Assembly (NCBI RefSeq): GCF_900089585.1
Contig: NZ_FLRH01000004.1
Span: forward strand, 1,915,001 to 1,979,000
Direction of reading: 5' to 3'
DNA length: 64,000 bases
From: Micromonospora sediminicola
GTDB lineage: Bacteria; Actinomycetota; Actinomycetes; Mycobacteriales; Micromonosporaceae
Each line of letters opens with the position of its first letter. Position 1 is the stretch's first letter. A program made the position numbers and the translations under genes. The notes under the pieces are model-generated. The model searched no databases, was not told the origin of the DNA, and saw only the letters and a list, made by a program, of their open reading frames with translations. This document shows, piece after piece, positions 8,644-16,854 of the stretch.

Positions 8644-9799
8644 CGGTGCCCATCGCGGTGCCGACCGGCGCGGTGGCGTAGACGCCGGGGCCGTGCTGGC
8701 CGTCCAGCGGGCGGGCCGGCACACCGGCCCGCCGGGCCATCTCCCGCACGACCTTCACCAGCGCCTCGGCGTGCCCGTCCATGGCCGCCACGCGCAGCAG
8801 CGGCGGGACCCGCCGGCCGCCGGGGAGCACCACGGCCGCGACGGTGTGCGAGGGCGCGGAGGTCGAGGTGACCGCGTCCACCAGCGCGCCCAGCGAGCCG
8901 CTGGGGCGGACCCGCAGGGCCAGGCAGCGCTGGGTCCAGCCGCCCCCGCGCAGGCTGGTCCAGGTCTCGACCGGGGACTCCGGCGCCAGGTCGAGCCCCG
9001 CCCCGGAGACCACCGCCGCGTGCAGCTCGTCCCGGCCGAGCACCCGGTGGCCGAGGCCGGCGGCGGTGAGCGCCTTGCCGAGCCGCCCCACTCCGGCCGC
9101 GACCGTGCGGTGCACGCCGCGCAGGCCGCCGCCACGGCTCACCGTCTCGGCGCGCGCGTCCCCCACCGACAGTCGCAGCGCCACCCACACCGTGCGGTGC
9201 GCCGCGGGCGGCGCACCGGGCGCCGGGTACCAGACCAGGGTGTGCGAGACCACCTGGGTCTGGGTGACCGGGCCGGTGAAGTCGGCCAGCACGGCGAGCG
9301 CCCGGTCCACCGTCGACGCCTCGATCGACCCGGCGGGCGCGCCGGGTCGGCCGGTCAACGCCAGGGCGGCGAACCAGCCCCGGTCGTCCTGCCCGACGCC
9401 GAGTCGGGTGCCGCGTTCGGTCAGCTCCACCACGGTCAGCTCGGGGGCGAGCGCGGCCAGCCGCGGGTCACCGCCGGGCACCGCGCCCCGGGACCGGTCC
9501 CGACGTCGGCGCAGCCGGCGGCGGAGCATCAGGTCCTCGTACCACCAACGGCCGCCCCGGCGGGCGAACGCGGCCACCACGGCCAGCAGCGCCAGCCCGG
9601 CGACCACGGCGAGCAGCCAGGTCGGGCCGGCGGTGGCGAACCAGACCGCGAGCGCCGCGCACTCCACCACCACGAGCTGACCGACGACGACCGGACCGAG
9701 TCGGCCGCGCCGGCGCCGGTCCGCCGGGGTGACCGGCCGGTCCACCGGCACGGCGGGGGCGGTGGCCGTACGACCGGGTGGCGCCTGGAGCTGCGTCAT
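8627..9799 (-). CDS. eccE: type VII secretion protein EccE
   Basis: A 390-residue protein with a basic N-terminus, two adjacent membrane helices (about residues 35-85) and a soluble, presumably extracytoplasmic, domain of about 300 residues. This is the EccE architecture, and it sits where eccE is expected, next to eccD and eccB. EccE is at the periphery of the ESX membrane complex and is the least conserved core component. The ATG at 9799 (MTQLQAPPG) is chosen because AGAAGGGA lies about 10 nt upstream; the frame is open further but that extension looks non-coding. It diverges from eccB. Confidence 0.85.
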   Translation of the reverse strand: MTQLQAPPGRTATAPAVPVDRPVTPADRRRRGRLGPVVVGQLVVVECAALAVWFATAGPTWLLAVVAGLALLAVVAAFARRGGRWWYEDLMLRRRLRRRRDRSRGAVPGGDPRLAALAPELTVVELTERGTRLGVGQDDRGWFAALALTGRPGAPAGSIEASTVDRALAVLADFTGPVTQTQVVSHTLVWYPAPGAPPAAHRTVWVALRLSVGDARAETVSRGGGLRGVHRTVAAGVGRLGKALTAAGLGHRVLGRDELHAAVVSGAGLDLAPESPVETWTSLRGGGWTQRCLALRVRPSGSLGALVDAVTSTSAPSHTVAAVVLPGGRRVPPLLRVAAMDGHAEALVKVVREMARRAGVPARPLDGQHGPGVYATAPVGTAMGTVTVEG

Positions 9800-9893
9800 C
9801 GGTGAGCGTCCCTTCTGGACATCCTGGGCATCCGCCGGCGGGGTGCGTCGTCGGGTGGCGGACGGGGTCCCGGCAGACCCCCGACGGCCCCTT

Positions 9894-9901
9894 ATCGTAG
9901 G
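9894..9901. promoter_or_regulatory. eccE/eccB divergent promoter region, third ATCGTAGG copy
   Basis: CTTATCGTAGGG contains TATCGT reading toward eccB and TACGAT reading toward eccE, so overlapping -10 elements for both directions can be drawn here. The octamer ATCGTAGG matches the two copies upstream of eccD. Confidence 0.4.
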
Positions 9902-9961
9902 GAAGCCCGCGGCGCTGTTCGGACCTGATCGCCGCGGACCCACCCCCGCCGGAGGTTAGTC

Positions 9962-11431
9962 ATGCGGACCCGCCGCGATCAGGTGCAGGCGTACCGCTTC
10001 GTCACCCGCCGCATCGTCTCCGCGCTGCTCTCCGGCGACCCGGAGACCAACGACCTGCCGATGCGCCGCCTCGGCATGGCGGTGTTCGGCAGCGTCGTCG
10101 CCGCGGCCGTGGTGCTCGGCGGTGTGGGCGCGTACGGACAGCTCACCAGCAACTCCGCGCCGCTCGAGGCGAACACCGTGGTGATCGAGCGGGAGACCGG
10201 CGCCACCTACTACTTCGGCGAAGACCAGGTGCTGCACCCGACGCTCAACTACGCCTCGGCCCGGCTGATCGTGAACGACGCGTCGGCGACGGTCCGCACC
10301 ATGTCGCAGGCCTCCATCAAGGACCGGCCGCGGGGCCGGATGGTGGGCATCGTGGGCGCGCCGGACGACCTGCCGGACCGCAAGTCCCTGGTCGGGCTGC
10401 CGTGGTCGGTCTGCGACGTGCCCGACCCGAACGACCCGCAGCGCTCCACCACCCGCCTGGTGGTCGACCGCCCGCTGCCCGGTGGCACCCCGCTCACCGA
10501 CCGGGCCGTCCTGGTCCGCACCAGCGACGCGCGCTACCTGCTCACCGGTGGCGCCCGCCTGCGCGTGGTCGGCGACGAGCAGGCGCTGGTGGCGTTGCAG
10601 ATGGCGGGCGCCACCAACCTCACCGTCGGGCAGCAGCTGCTCAACGCGGTGCCGGTGGGCCCGGCGCTGCGCAAGCCCGCGATCGACGGGGACGGCGGGC
10701 CGAGCGGGCTGACCGTCGCCGACCGGCCGGCCCGGATCGGCCAGGTCTACCAGGCCGCCGGCCAGTACTACGTGCTGACCCGGCAGGGTCTGGCCACGAT
10801 CCGGGAGGTCACCGCCCGCCTGCTGCTCGGCGGCGGAGGCACGGTGACCGAGATCACGGCGGACGAGGCCGGCCGGCTCCTCACCGACCAGCGGCTGGAC
10901 GCCGACGGGCTGCCGGCCCGGACGCCGACGCTGCACGACGTCCGCCCCGGGCGCACGGTGCTCTGCGCCACCTACCGCTCCGGGCCGGCCGGTCAGCCGC
11001 CGACCACCACGCTGGAGGTCTTCGACTCGCCGCCGGCCGAGCTGGCCGGGACGACCGCGATGCCGGCGCGGCAGGGCGCCCGGGACGCCGTCCGCACCGC
11101 CGAGAGCGTGCTGCTGCCCGGCGGAAAGGGCGTGCTCGTGCAGGCGACGGCCGGCGAGAGCGGCAAGCCGGCGGCCGGCTCGACGGTCTACCTGATCACC
11201 GCGCAGGGGATCCGCTACCCGCTCGGCGCCGCCGGGGGCGACGCGAGGAGCGCGCTCGGCTACGGCGACGTGACCCCGCTGGCGGTGCCCGCCTCGCTGC
11301 TGGCGCTGGTGCCGACCGGCCCGACGCTGGCCCGGCAGGACGCGTTGGCGTACTTCGATGCGGCGGACACCCCGACGGCCGGCGCGACGCCCTCGACGGA
11401 CGGCGGGGCGGCCCAGGTCCAGGGCGGTTGA
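9962..11431 (+). CDS. eccB: type VII secretion protein EccB
   Basis: A 489-residue EccB. The N-terminal cytosolic segment (TRRDQVQAYRFVTRRIVSAL, residues 3-22) is the conserved EccB opening, followed by a single membrane helix (about 38-58) and a large extracytoplasmic domain with a repeat-like beta structure. EccB spans the membrane core complex and reaches the cell-wall side; mycobacterial homologues have ATPase activity, not visible from sequence here. The Ala/Thr-rich C-terminus looks like a flexible tail. The GGAGG at 9951-9955 is well spaced before the ATG. The 116 nt to the next gene contain a possible -10 (TAACCT, 11498). Confidence 0.93.
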   Translation: MRTRRDQVQAYRFVTRRIVSALLSGDPETNDLPMRRLGMAVFGSVVAAAVVLGGVGAYGQLTSNSAPLEANTVVIERETGATYYFGEDQVLHPTLNYASARLIVNDASATVRTMSQASIKDRPRGRMVGIVGAPDDLPDRKSLVGLPWSVCDVPDPNDPQRSTTRLVVDRPLPGGTPLTDRAVLVRTSDARYLLTGGARLRVVGDEQALVALQMAGATNLTVGQQLLNAVPVGPALRKPAIDGDGGPSGLTVADRPARIGQVYQAAGQYYVLTRQGLATIREVTARLLLGGGGTVTEITADEAGRLLTDQRLDADGLPARTPTLHDVRPGRTVLCATYRSGPAGQPPTTTLEVFDSPPAELAGTTAMPARQGARDAVRTAESVLLPGGKGVLVQATAGESGKPAAGSTVYLITAQGIRYPLGAAGGDARSALGYGDVTPLAVPASLLALVPTGPTLARQDALAYFDAADTPTAGATPSTDGGAAQVQGG

Positions 11432-11547
11432 GCGAGGGGCGAGAGGTCCGAAGTGGAGGAGGGCGGCGACGGGTCGCCCGGGTTGGTCCGGTTCGACTAA
11501 CCTGAGCATGGCCAACGGTTCTGGACGATGACTACGGGGATGCAGCC

Positions 11548-11919
11548 ATGACGGGGCGCACGACAGTCGACGTACTGTCCTTGGAGGATTTTCACCAGCG
11601 GCTCGAGCGACGTCTGCACGAGGCGGAGTCGGTGTTGCGCAAGCTCAACACCGAGATGCAGTGCCGCCCGCCGGCGCTCGGCACGTTCACCGACGCGACC
11701 GACAACTCCCGTCGCTACTCCGAGACGCACCAGAGCTACGTCAACCACGTCGACCGACTGCGCCGGGCGATCCTGGCCGCCCGCGAGGCGACCCACACGA
11801 TCATGACGAACTACAGGACCGCCGAGGCCCGCAACGCCGCCGCCGCGGCCGACATCGCCGCCGCCCTCTCCGGGCTCAACGAGGCGATGAAGCAGCCGAA
11901 GGAGGATCCGCGTGTCTGA
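11548..11919 (+). CDS. small helical ESX-associated protein with YxxxE signal
   Basis: This 123-residue protein has no family I can name with certainty. It is almost entirely helical, with a first long helix (about 13-37), a loop with a lone Cys39 and PP, a second long helix (about 53-105) and a C-terminal Ala-rich helix. YRTAE at residues 89-93 matches the type VII YxxxD/E secretion signal. It follows eccB and overlaps the next gene by 8 nt (its TGA lies inside GTGTCTGA), so the two are translationally coupled. By analogy with PE-PPE and EsxB-EsxA pairs I infer it is the signal-bearing half of a co-secreted dimer. Confidence 0.7.
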   Translation: MTGRTTVDVLSLEDFHQRLERRLHEAESVLRKLNTEMQCRPPALGTFTDATDNSRRYSETHQSYVNHVDRLRRAILAAREATHTIMTNYRTAEARNAAAAADIAAALSGLNEAMKQPKEDPRV

Positions 11920-13198
11920 ATACACCCAGCGCTACGAGCACGTCAGCCACGAGGAGCTCTACCAGGGCGTCAACGCCGGCGACCCGCTGCAGATCGAGGG
12001 CCTCAGCGCCCAGTGGACGTCGCTCAAGGGCACGCTCGACGACCTCGGCCGCGACCTCGCCGCCGACCTGGACGCGCTGACGAAGACCTGGACCGGTGAC
12101 GCCGCCCGCGAGTTCCACCGCCGGCTCGACATGGTGGTCGGCTACTCCGGCAACCTGGCCGAGGGCATGACGGGCATCCGACAGGGCCTCGACATGATGG
12201 CCAGCGAGTTGCGCGCCGCCCAGGCCAAGGCGGAGAGCCCGGAGAAGACCGACGACAACGACAAGCTGCTCTCCGGCGCCGGCAAGGGCTTCCTGATCGG
12301 CGGCGCCCCCGGCGCGCTGATCGGCGGCATCGTCGGCCACCAGCAGGACGAGGCCGAGCAGGAGAAGGCCCACCAGCGGATGGTGCAGGTCGTGGCGAAG
12401 CTGGCCGAGGGCTACGACTTCTCGGCGTACGGCCGGATCGTGGTGCCGGAGCCGCCCCCCATCGAGCTGCCCCGCCACCACGACGGGAGCGACCCGACGC
12501 TGCACGGCGGCCCGTCGGTGCAGACGCCGTCGGCCGGTCCGACCCTGGGCAGCTTCGGCCCGGGCGCGAACGGCACCGCGACCACCTCGGGCGTGCACCA
12601 CACCGCCCCGACCAGCGGCATGCCCGGCGACGGCGGCCCGGGCGACGGCATCCCCGGCGGCCACCCCGGCGCGGGCACGCCGGGTTCCGTGACGACCGGC
12701 GGCACGCTCGACCCGACCGGCACCTCGCTGGCCGGCGCCGGCCCGCTCACCGCCACCACCGGCGGTCCGCAGATCGGTGGCGGCCCGGGCTTCGGTCCCG
12801 GCAGCGCCAACCCGACGATGACGGCCGGCGGGGGTGGCGGCACGCTCTACGGCGGCCCCGGCGTGCTGAGCACCGGCTCGTTGGCCGGGACGGGCCCCAC
12901 GAACGCGGCGTCCTCCGGGCGACTCGGCGGCGTGCCCGGCGCGGAGAACCGCTCGGCCGCCGGCACCGGGCGGCTCACGTCCGGCCGCGGCCTGACCGTC
13001 GACGCCGAGAGCAGGTCCACCGGCCGCACGACAAGTGCCAGCGGTCGGCCCGCCATGGCCGGCCGCAACGGCGTGCTGGGTGGGCGCGGCGCCGCCGACG
13101 ACGACGAGTCGGAGGGCCGGCTGACCTGGCTCACCGAGGACGAGATGGTCTGGGGCGACGGCGGGTCGGCCCCGCCGCCGGTGCTCGGCGGCATCTGA
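11912..13198 (+). CDS. WXG-domain protein with Gly/Pro/Thr-rich tail, putative ESX substrate
   Basis: 428 residues in three parts. Residues 1 to about 110 form a WXG100-like helical hairpin with Trp60-Thr-Gly62. Residues 121-142 are a Gly/Ala-rich hydrophobic stretch (GKGFLIGGAPGALIGGIVG) resembling glycine-zipper membrane-active segments. Residues about 190-385 are a low-complexity Gly/Pro/Thr/Ser region, ending in an acidic-aromatic tail (RLTWLTEDEMVWGDGG). It has no YxxxD/E motif of its own, so export may rely on the upstream partner. Layout resembles PPE/EspB-type substrates with a helical head and disordered tail. The GTG start overlaps the preceding stop region; function beyond probable secretion is unknown. 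Confidence 0.75.
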   Translation: MSEYTQRYEHVSHEELYQGVNAGDPLQIEGLSAQWTSLKGTLDDLGRDLAADLDALTKTWTGDAAREFHRRLDMVVGYSGNLAEGMTGIRQGLDMMASELRAAQAKAESPEKTDDNDKLLSGAGKGFLIGGAPGALIGGIVGHQQDEAEQEKAHQRMVQVVAKLAEGYDFSAYGRIVVPEPPPIELPRHHDGSDPTLHGGPSVQTPSAGPTLGSFGPGANGTATTSGVHHTAPTSGMPGDGGPGDGIPGGHPGAGTPGSVTTGGTLDPTGTSLAGAGPLTATTGGPQIGGGPGFGPGSANPTMTAGGGGGTLYGGPGVLSTGSLAGTGPTNAASSGRLGGVPGAENRSAAGTGRLTSGRGLTVDAESRSTGRTTSASGRPAMAGRNGVLGGRGAADDDESEGRLTWLTEDEMVWGDGGSAPPPVLGGI

Positions 13199-13210
13199 CC
13201 TCGACACGGA

Positions 13211-13249
13211 CGAACGGCGCGGCTCCCCCGGCGGGAGTCGCGCCGTTCG
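13211..13249. terminator. hairpin terminator after the ESX substrate-like pair
   Basis: CGAACGGCGCG-G-CTCCC pairs with GGGAG-T-CGCGCCGTTCG around a 5-nt loop: 16 pairs with one mismatch. It begins 12 nt after the stop codon and closes the ESX locus. Confidence 0.8.
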
Positions 13250-13278
13250 CCGTCGCGCGGGCGGGTATACCTAGAGCG

Positions 13279-13295
13279 TATACATACTGTGTATA
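13279..13295. promoter_or_regulatory. PadR operator overlapping the promoter
   Basis: TATACA-TACTG-TGTATA is a perfect 6+6 bp dyad typical of PadR-family operators, and it abuts the GTG at 13296. It contains TACTGT (13285-13290), a likely -10 for a leaderless transcript. A further GTATAC lies at 13265-13270. The regulator would thus repress its own operon including the ABC exporter. Confidence 0.65.
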
Positions 13296-13829
13296 GTGCC
13301 GGTCATGTCGATCGGTCACACCTTCCTCGGGCTGCTGCAAGCCAGTCCCCGCCACGGCTACGACCTGAAACGGGCGTACGACGAGCGCTTCGGCCAGGCC
13401 CGTCCGCTCGCCTTCGGGCAGGTCTACTCCACGCTCTCCCGGCTGCTGCGCAACGGACTGGTCGAGGTCGACGCGGTGGAGCCCGGCGAGGGCCCGGAAC
13501 GCAAGCGGTACGCGATCACCGAGGCCGGTGTCACCGACGTGGAGCGGTGGCTCGCCCAGCCGGAGAAGCCGGAGCCCTACCTGCACAGCGTGCTCTACAC
13601 CAAGGTGGTGCTCGCGCTGCTGACCGGCCGCCCGGCCGCGGATCTGCTGGACGTCCAGCGCGCCGAGCATCTGCGGCTGATGCGGGAGCTGACCCGGCGC
13701 AAGACCCAGGGCGACCTGGCCGAGCAGCTCATCTGTGACCACGCGCTGTTCCACCTGGAGGCGGACCTGCGCTGGCTGGAGCTGACCGCGTCCCGGCTCG
13801 ACCAGCTGGCCCGGGAGGTCGGCCGATGA
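13296..13829 (+). CDS. PadR family transcriptional regulator
   Basis: This 177-residue repressor has an N-terminal PadR winged helix (TFLGLLQASPRHGYDLKRAY; GQVYSTLSRLLRNGLVEV; KRYAITEAG) and a C-terminal helical dimerisation domain. PadR proteins of this type usually respond to drugs or other small molecules and control a neighbouring exporter. It is the first gene of a three-gene operon: its TGA overlaps the ATG of the ABC ATPase (ATGA). GTG 13296 suits leaderless translation; ATG 13305 three codons on is the alternative. Confidence 0.9.
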   Translation: MPVMSIGHTFLGLLQASPRHGYDLKRAYDERFGQARPLAFGQVYSTLSRLLRNGLVEVDAVEPGEGPERKRYAITEAGVTDVERWLAQPEKPEPYLHSVLYTKVVLALLTGRPAADLLDVQRAEHLRLMRELTRRKTQGDLAEQLICDHALFHLEADLRWLELTASRLDQLAREVGR

Positions 13830-14509
13830 GCGCGGACGCGCTGCTGGTGGCGGAGGACCTGCACCGCTCCTTCGGCCCGACCCCGGCGCTCGCCGGCGCG
13901 TCGCTGGCCGTCGCGGCCGGCGAGGTGGTGGCCGTGATGGGGCCGTCCGGGTCCGGCAAGTCGACGTTGCTCCACTGTCTCGCCGGAATCGTGCCGCCGG
14001 ACACCGGCCGGGTGCGCTACCGGGGCGCCGACCTGACCGCCATGTCGGACGCCGAGCGCAGTGCCCTGCGCCGCCGGGAGTTCGGTTTCGTCTTCCAGTT
14101 CGGGCAGCTCGTACCGGAGCTGACCTGCCTGGAGAACGTCGCGCTGCCGCTGCGGCTGGAGCGGGTCGCCCGGCGTGAGGCGGAGCGGCGGGCCCGAGAG
14201 TGGCTGGACCGTCTGGAGGTGGTCGACGTGGCCGGCAAGCGGCCGGGTGAGGTATCCGGCGGTCAGGGGCAACGGGTCGCGGTGGCCCGGGCGCTGGTCA
14301 CCGGCCCCCGGGTGGTCTTCGCCGACGAGCCCACCGGCGCGCTGGACTCGCTCAACGGCGAACGGGTGATGCGCCTGCTCGCCGGTGCCGCCCGGGAGAC
14401 CGGAGCGGCGGTGCTCCTGGTGACGCACGAGACCCGGGTGGCGGCGTACTCCGACCGGGAGGTGGTGGTCCGCGACGGCCGGACCCGCAGCCTGGAGCAG
14501 GTGGCATGA
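13826..14509 (+). CDS. ABC transporter ATP-binding protein (MacB/LolD type)
   Basis: A 227-residue ATPase of the MacB/LolD class that energises FtsX-like permeases. Walker A is GPSGSGKST (residues 38-46), the Q-loop is VFQFGQLVPELT, the signature is VSGGQGQRVAVARAL and Walker B with catalytic Glu is VVFADEPTGALDS, with the switch His in LVTHE. It overlaps both flanking genes by 4 nt (ATGA), which implies tight coupling with the PadR gene and the permease. By family it would drive a mechanotransmission-type export or lipoprotein/drug-related process at the membrane. Confidence 0.95.
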   Translation: MSADALLVAEDLHRSFGPTPALAGASLAVAAGEVVAVMGPSGSGKSTLLHCLAGIVPPDTGRVRYRGADLTAMSDAERSALRRREFGFVFQFGQLVPELTCLENVALPLRLERVARREAERRAREWLDRLEVVDVAGKRPGEVSGGQGQRVAVARALVTGPRVVFADEPTGALDSLNGERVMRLLAGAARETGAAVLLVTHETRVAAYSDREVVVRDGRTRSLEQVA

Positions 14510-16803
14510 GCGCGACCCTGCCGCGCCGACCGGTCGGCGCCGGCCTCGGCGACCTGCTGATGGGCGCGCGGATGGCGGCCACCGGCGGGCGTTCCGGATG
14601 GACGCGCACGCTGCTCACCGCGCTCGGTGTCGGGGTGGGCGTGGCCATGCTGCTGCTCGCCGCCGCGGTGCCGGGGGCGATCGACAGCCGCGGCGAACGC
14701 ACCGCCGCGAGGAGCGAGCCGTTCGTCGACGCCGCCCCGCCCGCCGGGCCGGACACCCTGCTGGTCCTGCACGCCGACAGCCAGTTCCGGCAGCGCACCG
14801 TGCGGGGCTGGCTGGTCCGCCCGGAGGGCCCGGACGCGCCCGTGCCACCCGGCCTGACGGCCCTGCCCGGCCCGGGTGAGGCGGTCGTCTCACCGGCGCT
14901 GCGTGCCGTGCTCGACTCGCCGGACGGGCCGCTGCTCGCCGCCCGTCTCGGCGGCGCCCGCGTGGTCGGCGTCATCGGCGCCGACGGCCTCTCCGGCCCG
15001 GACGAGCTGGCCTGGTACGCGGGCCGGGCCGACCTGACCGAGGAGTGGGCGGGCCGCGTGGACCGGTTCGGTGGTGGTGGCCCGGGCGAGGAACTGGGTC
15101 CGACGCTCAACCTGCTCGTGGTGGTCGTGTTCGTGGTGCTGCTGCTGCCGGTCGTGGTGTTCCTCGGCGCCGCGGTCCGCTTCGGCGGCGACCAACGGGA
15201 CCGACGGCTCGCCGCCGTCCGGCTGCTCGGTGCCGACCACGGCATGGTGCGGCGGATCGCGGCCGGGGAGGCGACCGCCGCCGCGCTGCTCGGCCTGGTG
15301 GTGGGCGGCGGGCTGTTCCTCGCCGGCCGGCAGCTCGCCTGGTTCGTGTCCTTCGCCGACTACAGCTTCTACCCGTCGGACCTGCGACCGGCGGTCCCCC
15401 TGGTGGCCCTGGTGGTGCTGGCCGTGCCGGCGCTCGCGGTCACGGTGGCGCTGCTCGCGCTGCGCCGGGTCGCCGTGGAGCCGCTCGGCGTGACCCGCCG
15501 GGGCAGCCCGGCCCGCCGCCGGCTCTGGTGGCGGCTGCTGCTCCCCGTCGTCGGTCTCGGGCTGCTCTATCCGTCGACCGGGTCCGGGCCGGCGCCGACC
15601 GCCGACTGGCGGATCGCGGCGGGCGCGGTGCTGCTGCTGGCCGGCACGGTCACGGCGCTGCCGTGGCTGGTCGACCTGGTGGTGCGGCCGCTGCGCGGCG
15701 GCCCGCCGGGCTGGCAGCTCGCGGTCCGTCGGCTCCAGCTGGACAGCGCCACCTCGGCCCGCCTGGTCGGCGGGGTGGCGGTGGCGGTGGCGGGCACGAT
15801 CGGGTTGCAGATGCTGATCGCCGGCGTGCAGGACGAGTTCCGCCGGCCGTCCGGGCAGGACCTCACGCGGGCCCAGGCGATGGTGAACCTCCCGGGTGTC
15901 GCCGATCCGCGCGCCGCGCTGGACCGACTCGCCACCGTCGAGGGCGTGACCGGCAGCGCGGCCACGCTGTCCACCGCCGCCGCCCCGGTAGGGGACACGA
16001 ACCCGGACGCGGTCGTGACGGTACGGATCGGCGACTGCGCGGCCCTGGCCGAGTACGCCGAGTTGGACAGGTGCGCCGACGGCGACACGTTCCTCGCCCG
16101 CTCCGGGGGCCCGGAGGTGGGCGTCGCGCCCGGTGGCCGGCTCCGCCTGGACGAGGAGTGGACCATCCCCCCGGCGACCCGGATCGTGCCGGCCCGCACC
16201 GACCCGGCGGGCGGGCGGCCGCAGTCCGCGCTGCTGCTCACCGAGTCGGCCGCCGCCGGCCTGCCGGAGCGCAACCTGAACGCCGGCGCGCTGCTCACCT
16301 TCGACCCGGCCGACCGGGACGCCGTGGAGCGGGTCCGCGCCACGGTGGCGACGATTGATCCGCCGGTCGGGCAGGTGCTGGAGTTCCGGGCGGTGCAGGA
16401 GGACCCGGGCTTCACCAAGGTGCGGACCGGCCTGACCGCCGGCGCCGTGATCACCCTGCTGCTGCTGGGGATCAGCCTGCTGGTCGGCGTCCTGGAACAG
16501 CTCCGGGACCGGCGATCGCTGCTGGCCGCCCTGGTCGCGGTGGGTACCCCCCGGCGGGTGCTGGGCTGGTCGGTGCTCGCCCAGACGGGCGTACCGGTGC
16601 TCGTCGGTCTGGTGCTCGCGGCCGGTGTCGGTACGGCGACCGGCGCGGTTCTGCTCGTCATGGTCGGCGCGCCGGTGGTGGTGACCTGGCCCGTGGTCGG
16701 GCTCGGCACGAGCCTCGGCGCGGCGGTGGTGTTGCTGGTGACGGCGGCGAGCCTGCCGGTGCTGTGGCGGCTCACCCGGCCGGACGGCCTGCGGGTGGAG
16801 TGA
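14506..16803 (+). CDS. FtsX/MacB-like ABC transporter permease
   Basis: This 765-residue permease has the duplicated FtsX-like layout: one N-terminal membrane helix (about 35-55), an extracytoplasmic domain, a block of three helices (about 200-320), a further helix pair near 345-395, a second extracytoplasmic domain, and a final FtsX block of three helices (about 640-755). It starts on the ATGA overlap with the ATPase gene and completes the PadR-controlled exporter. The substrate cannot be read from sequence; candidates are peptides, lipids or antibiotics. Confidence 0.9.
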   Translation: MSATLPRRPVGAGLGDLLMGARMAATGGRSGWTRTLLTALGVGVGVAMLLLAAAVPGAIDSRGERTAARSEPFVDAAPPAGPDTLLVLHADSQFRQRTVRGWLVRPEGPDAPVPPGLTALPGPGEAVVSPALRAVLDSPDGPLLAARLGGARVVGVIGADGLSGPDELAWYAGRADLTEEWAGRVDRFGGGGPGEELGPTLNLLVVVVFVVLLLPVVVFLGAAVRFGGDQRDRRLAAVRLLGADHGMVRRIAAGEATAAALLGLVVGGGLFLAGRQLAWFVSFADYSFYPSDLRPAVPLVALVVLAVPALAVTVALLALRRVAVEPLGVTRRGSPARRRLWWRLLLPVVGLGLLYPSTGSGPAPTADWRIAAGAVLLLAGTVTALPWLVDLVVRPLRGGPPGWQLAVRRLQLDSATSARLVGGVAVAVAGTIGLQMLIAGVQDEFRRPSGQDLTRAQAMVNLPGVADPRAALDRLATVEGVTGSAATLSTAAAPVGDTNPDAVVTVRIGDCAALAEYAELDRCADGDTFLARSGGPEVGVAPGGRLRLDEEWTIPPATRIVPARTDPAGGRPQSALLLTESAAAGLPERNLNAGALLTFDPADRDAVERVRATVATIDPPVGQVLEFRAVQEDPGFTKVRTGLTAGAVITLLLLGISLLVGVLEQLRDRRSLLAALVAVGTPRRVLGWSVLAQTGVPVLVGLVLAAGVGTATGAVLLVMVGAPVVVTWPVVGLGTSLGAAVVLLVTAASLPVLWRLTRPDGLRVE

Positions 16804-16806
16804 GTC

Positions 16807-16845
16807 GACGACCCGCCCGGCAGCCCAGGAGCCGGGCGGGTCGTC
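16807..16845. terminator. bidirectional terminator
   Basis: A perfect 15-bp stem (GACGACCCGCCCGGC / GCCGGGCGGGTCGTC) with a 9-nt loop lies between the convergent permease and lipocalin genes. Confidence 0.85.
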
Positions 16846-16854
16846 GTCACCCGG

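Noticed and set aside
9956..11515. A 519-codon reverse-strand frame opposite eccB
   Set aside because: eccB is certain from its conserved N-terminus and position; the antisense frame has no domain or start signal.
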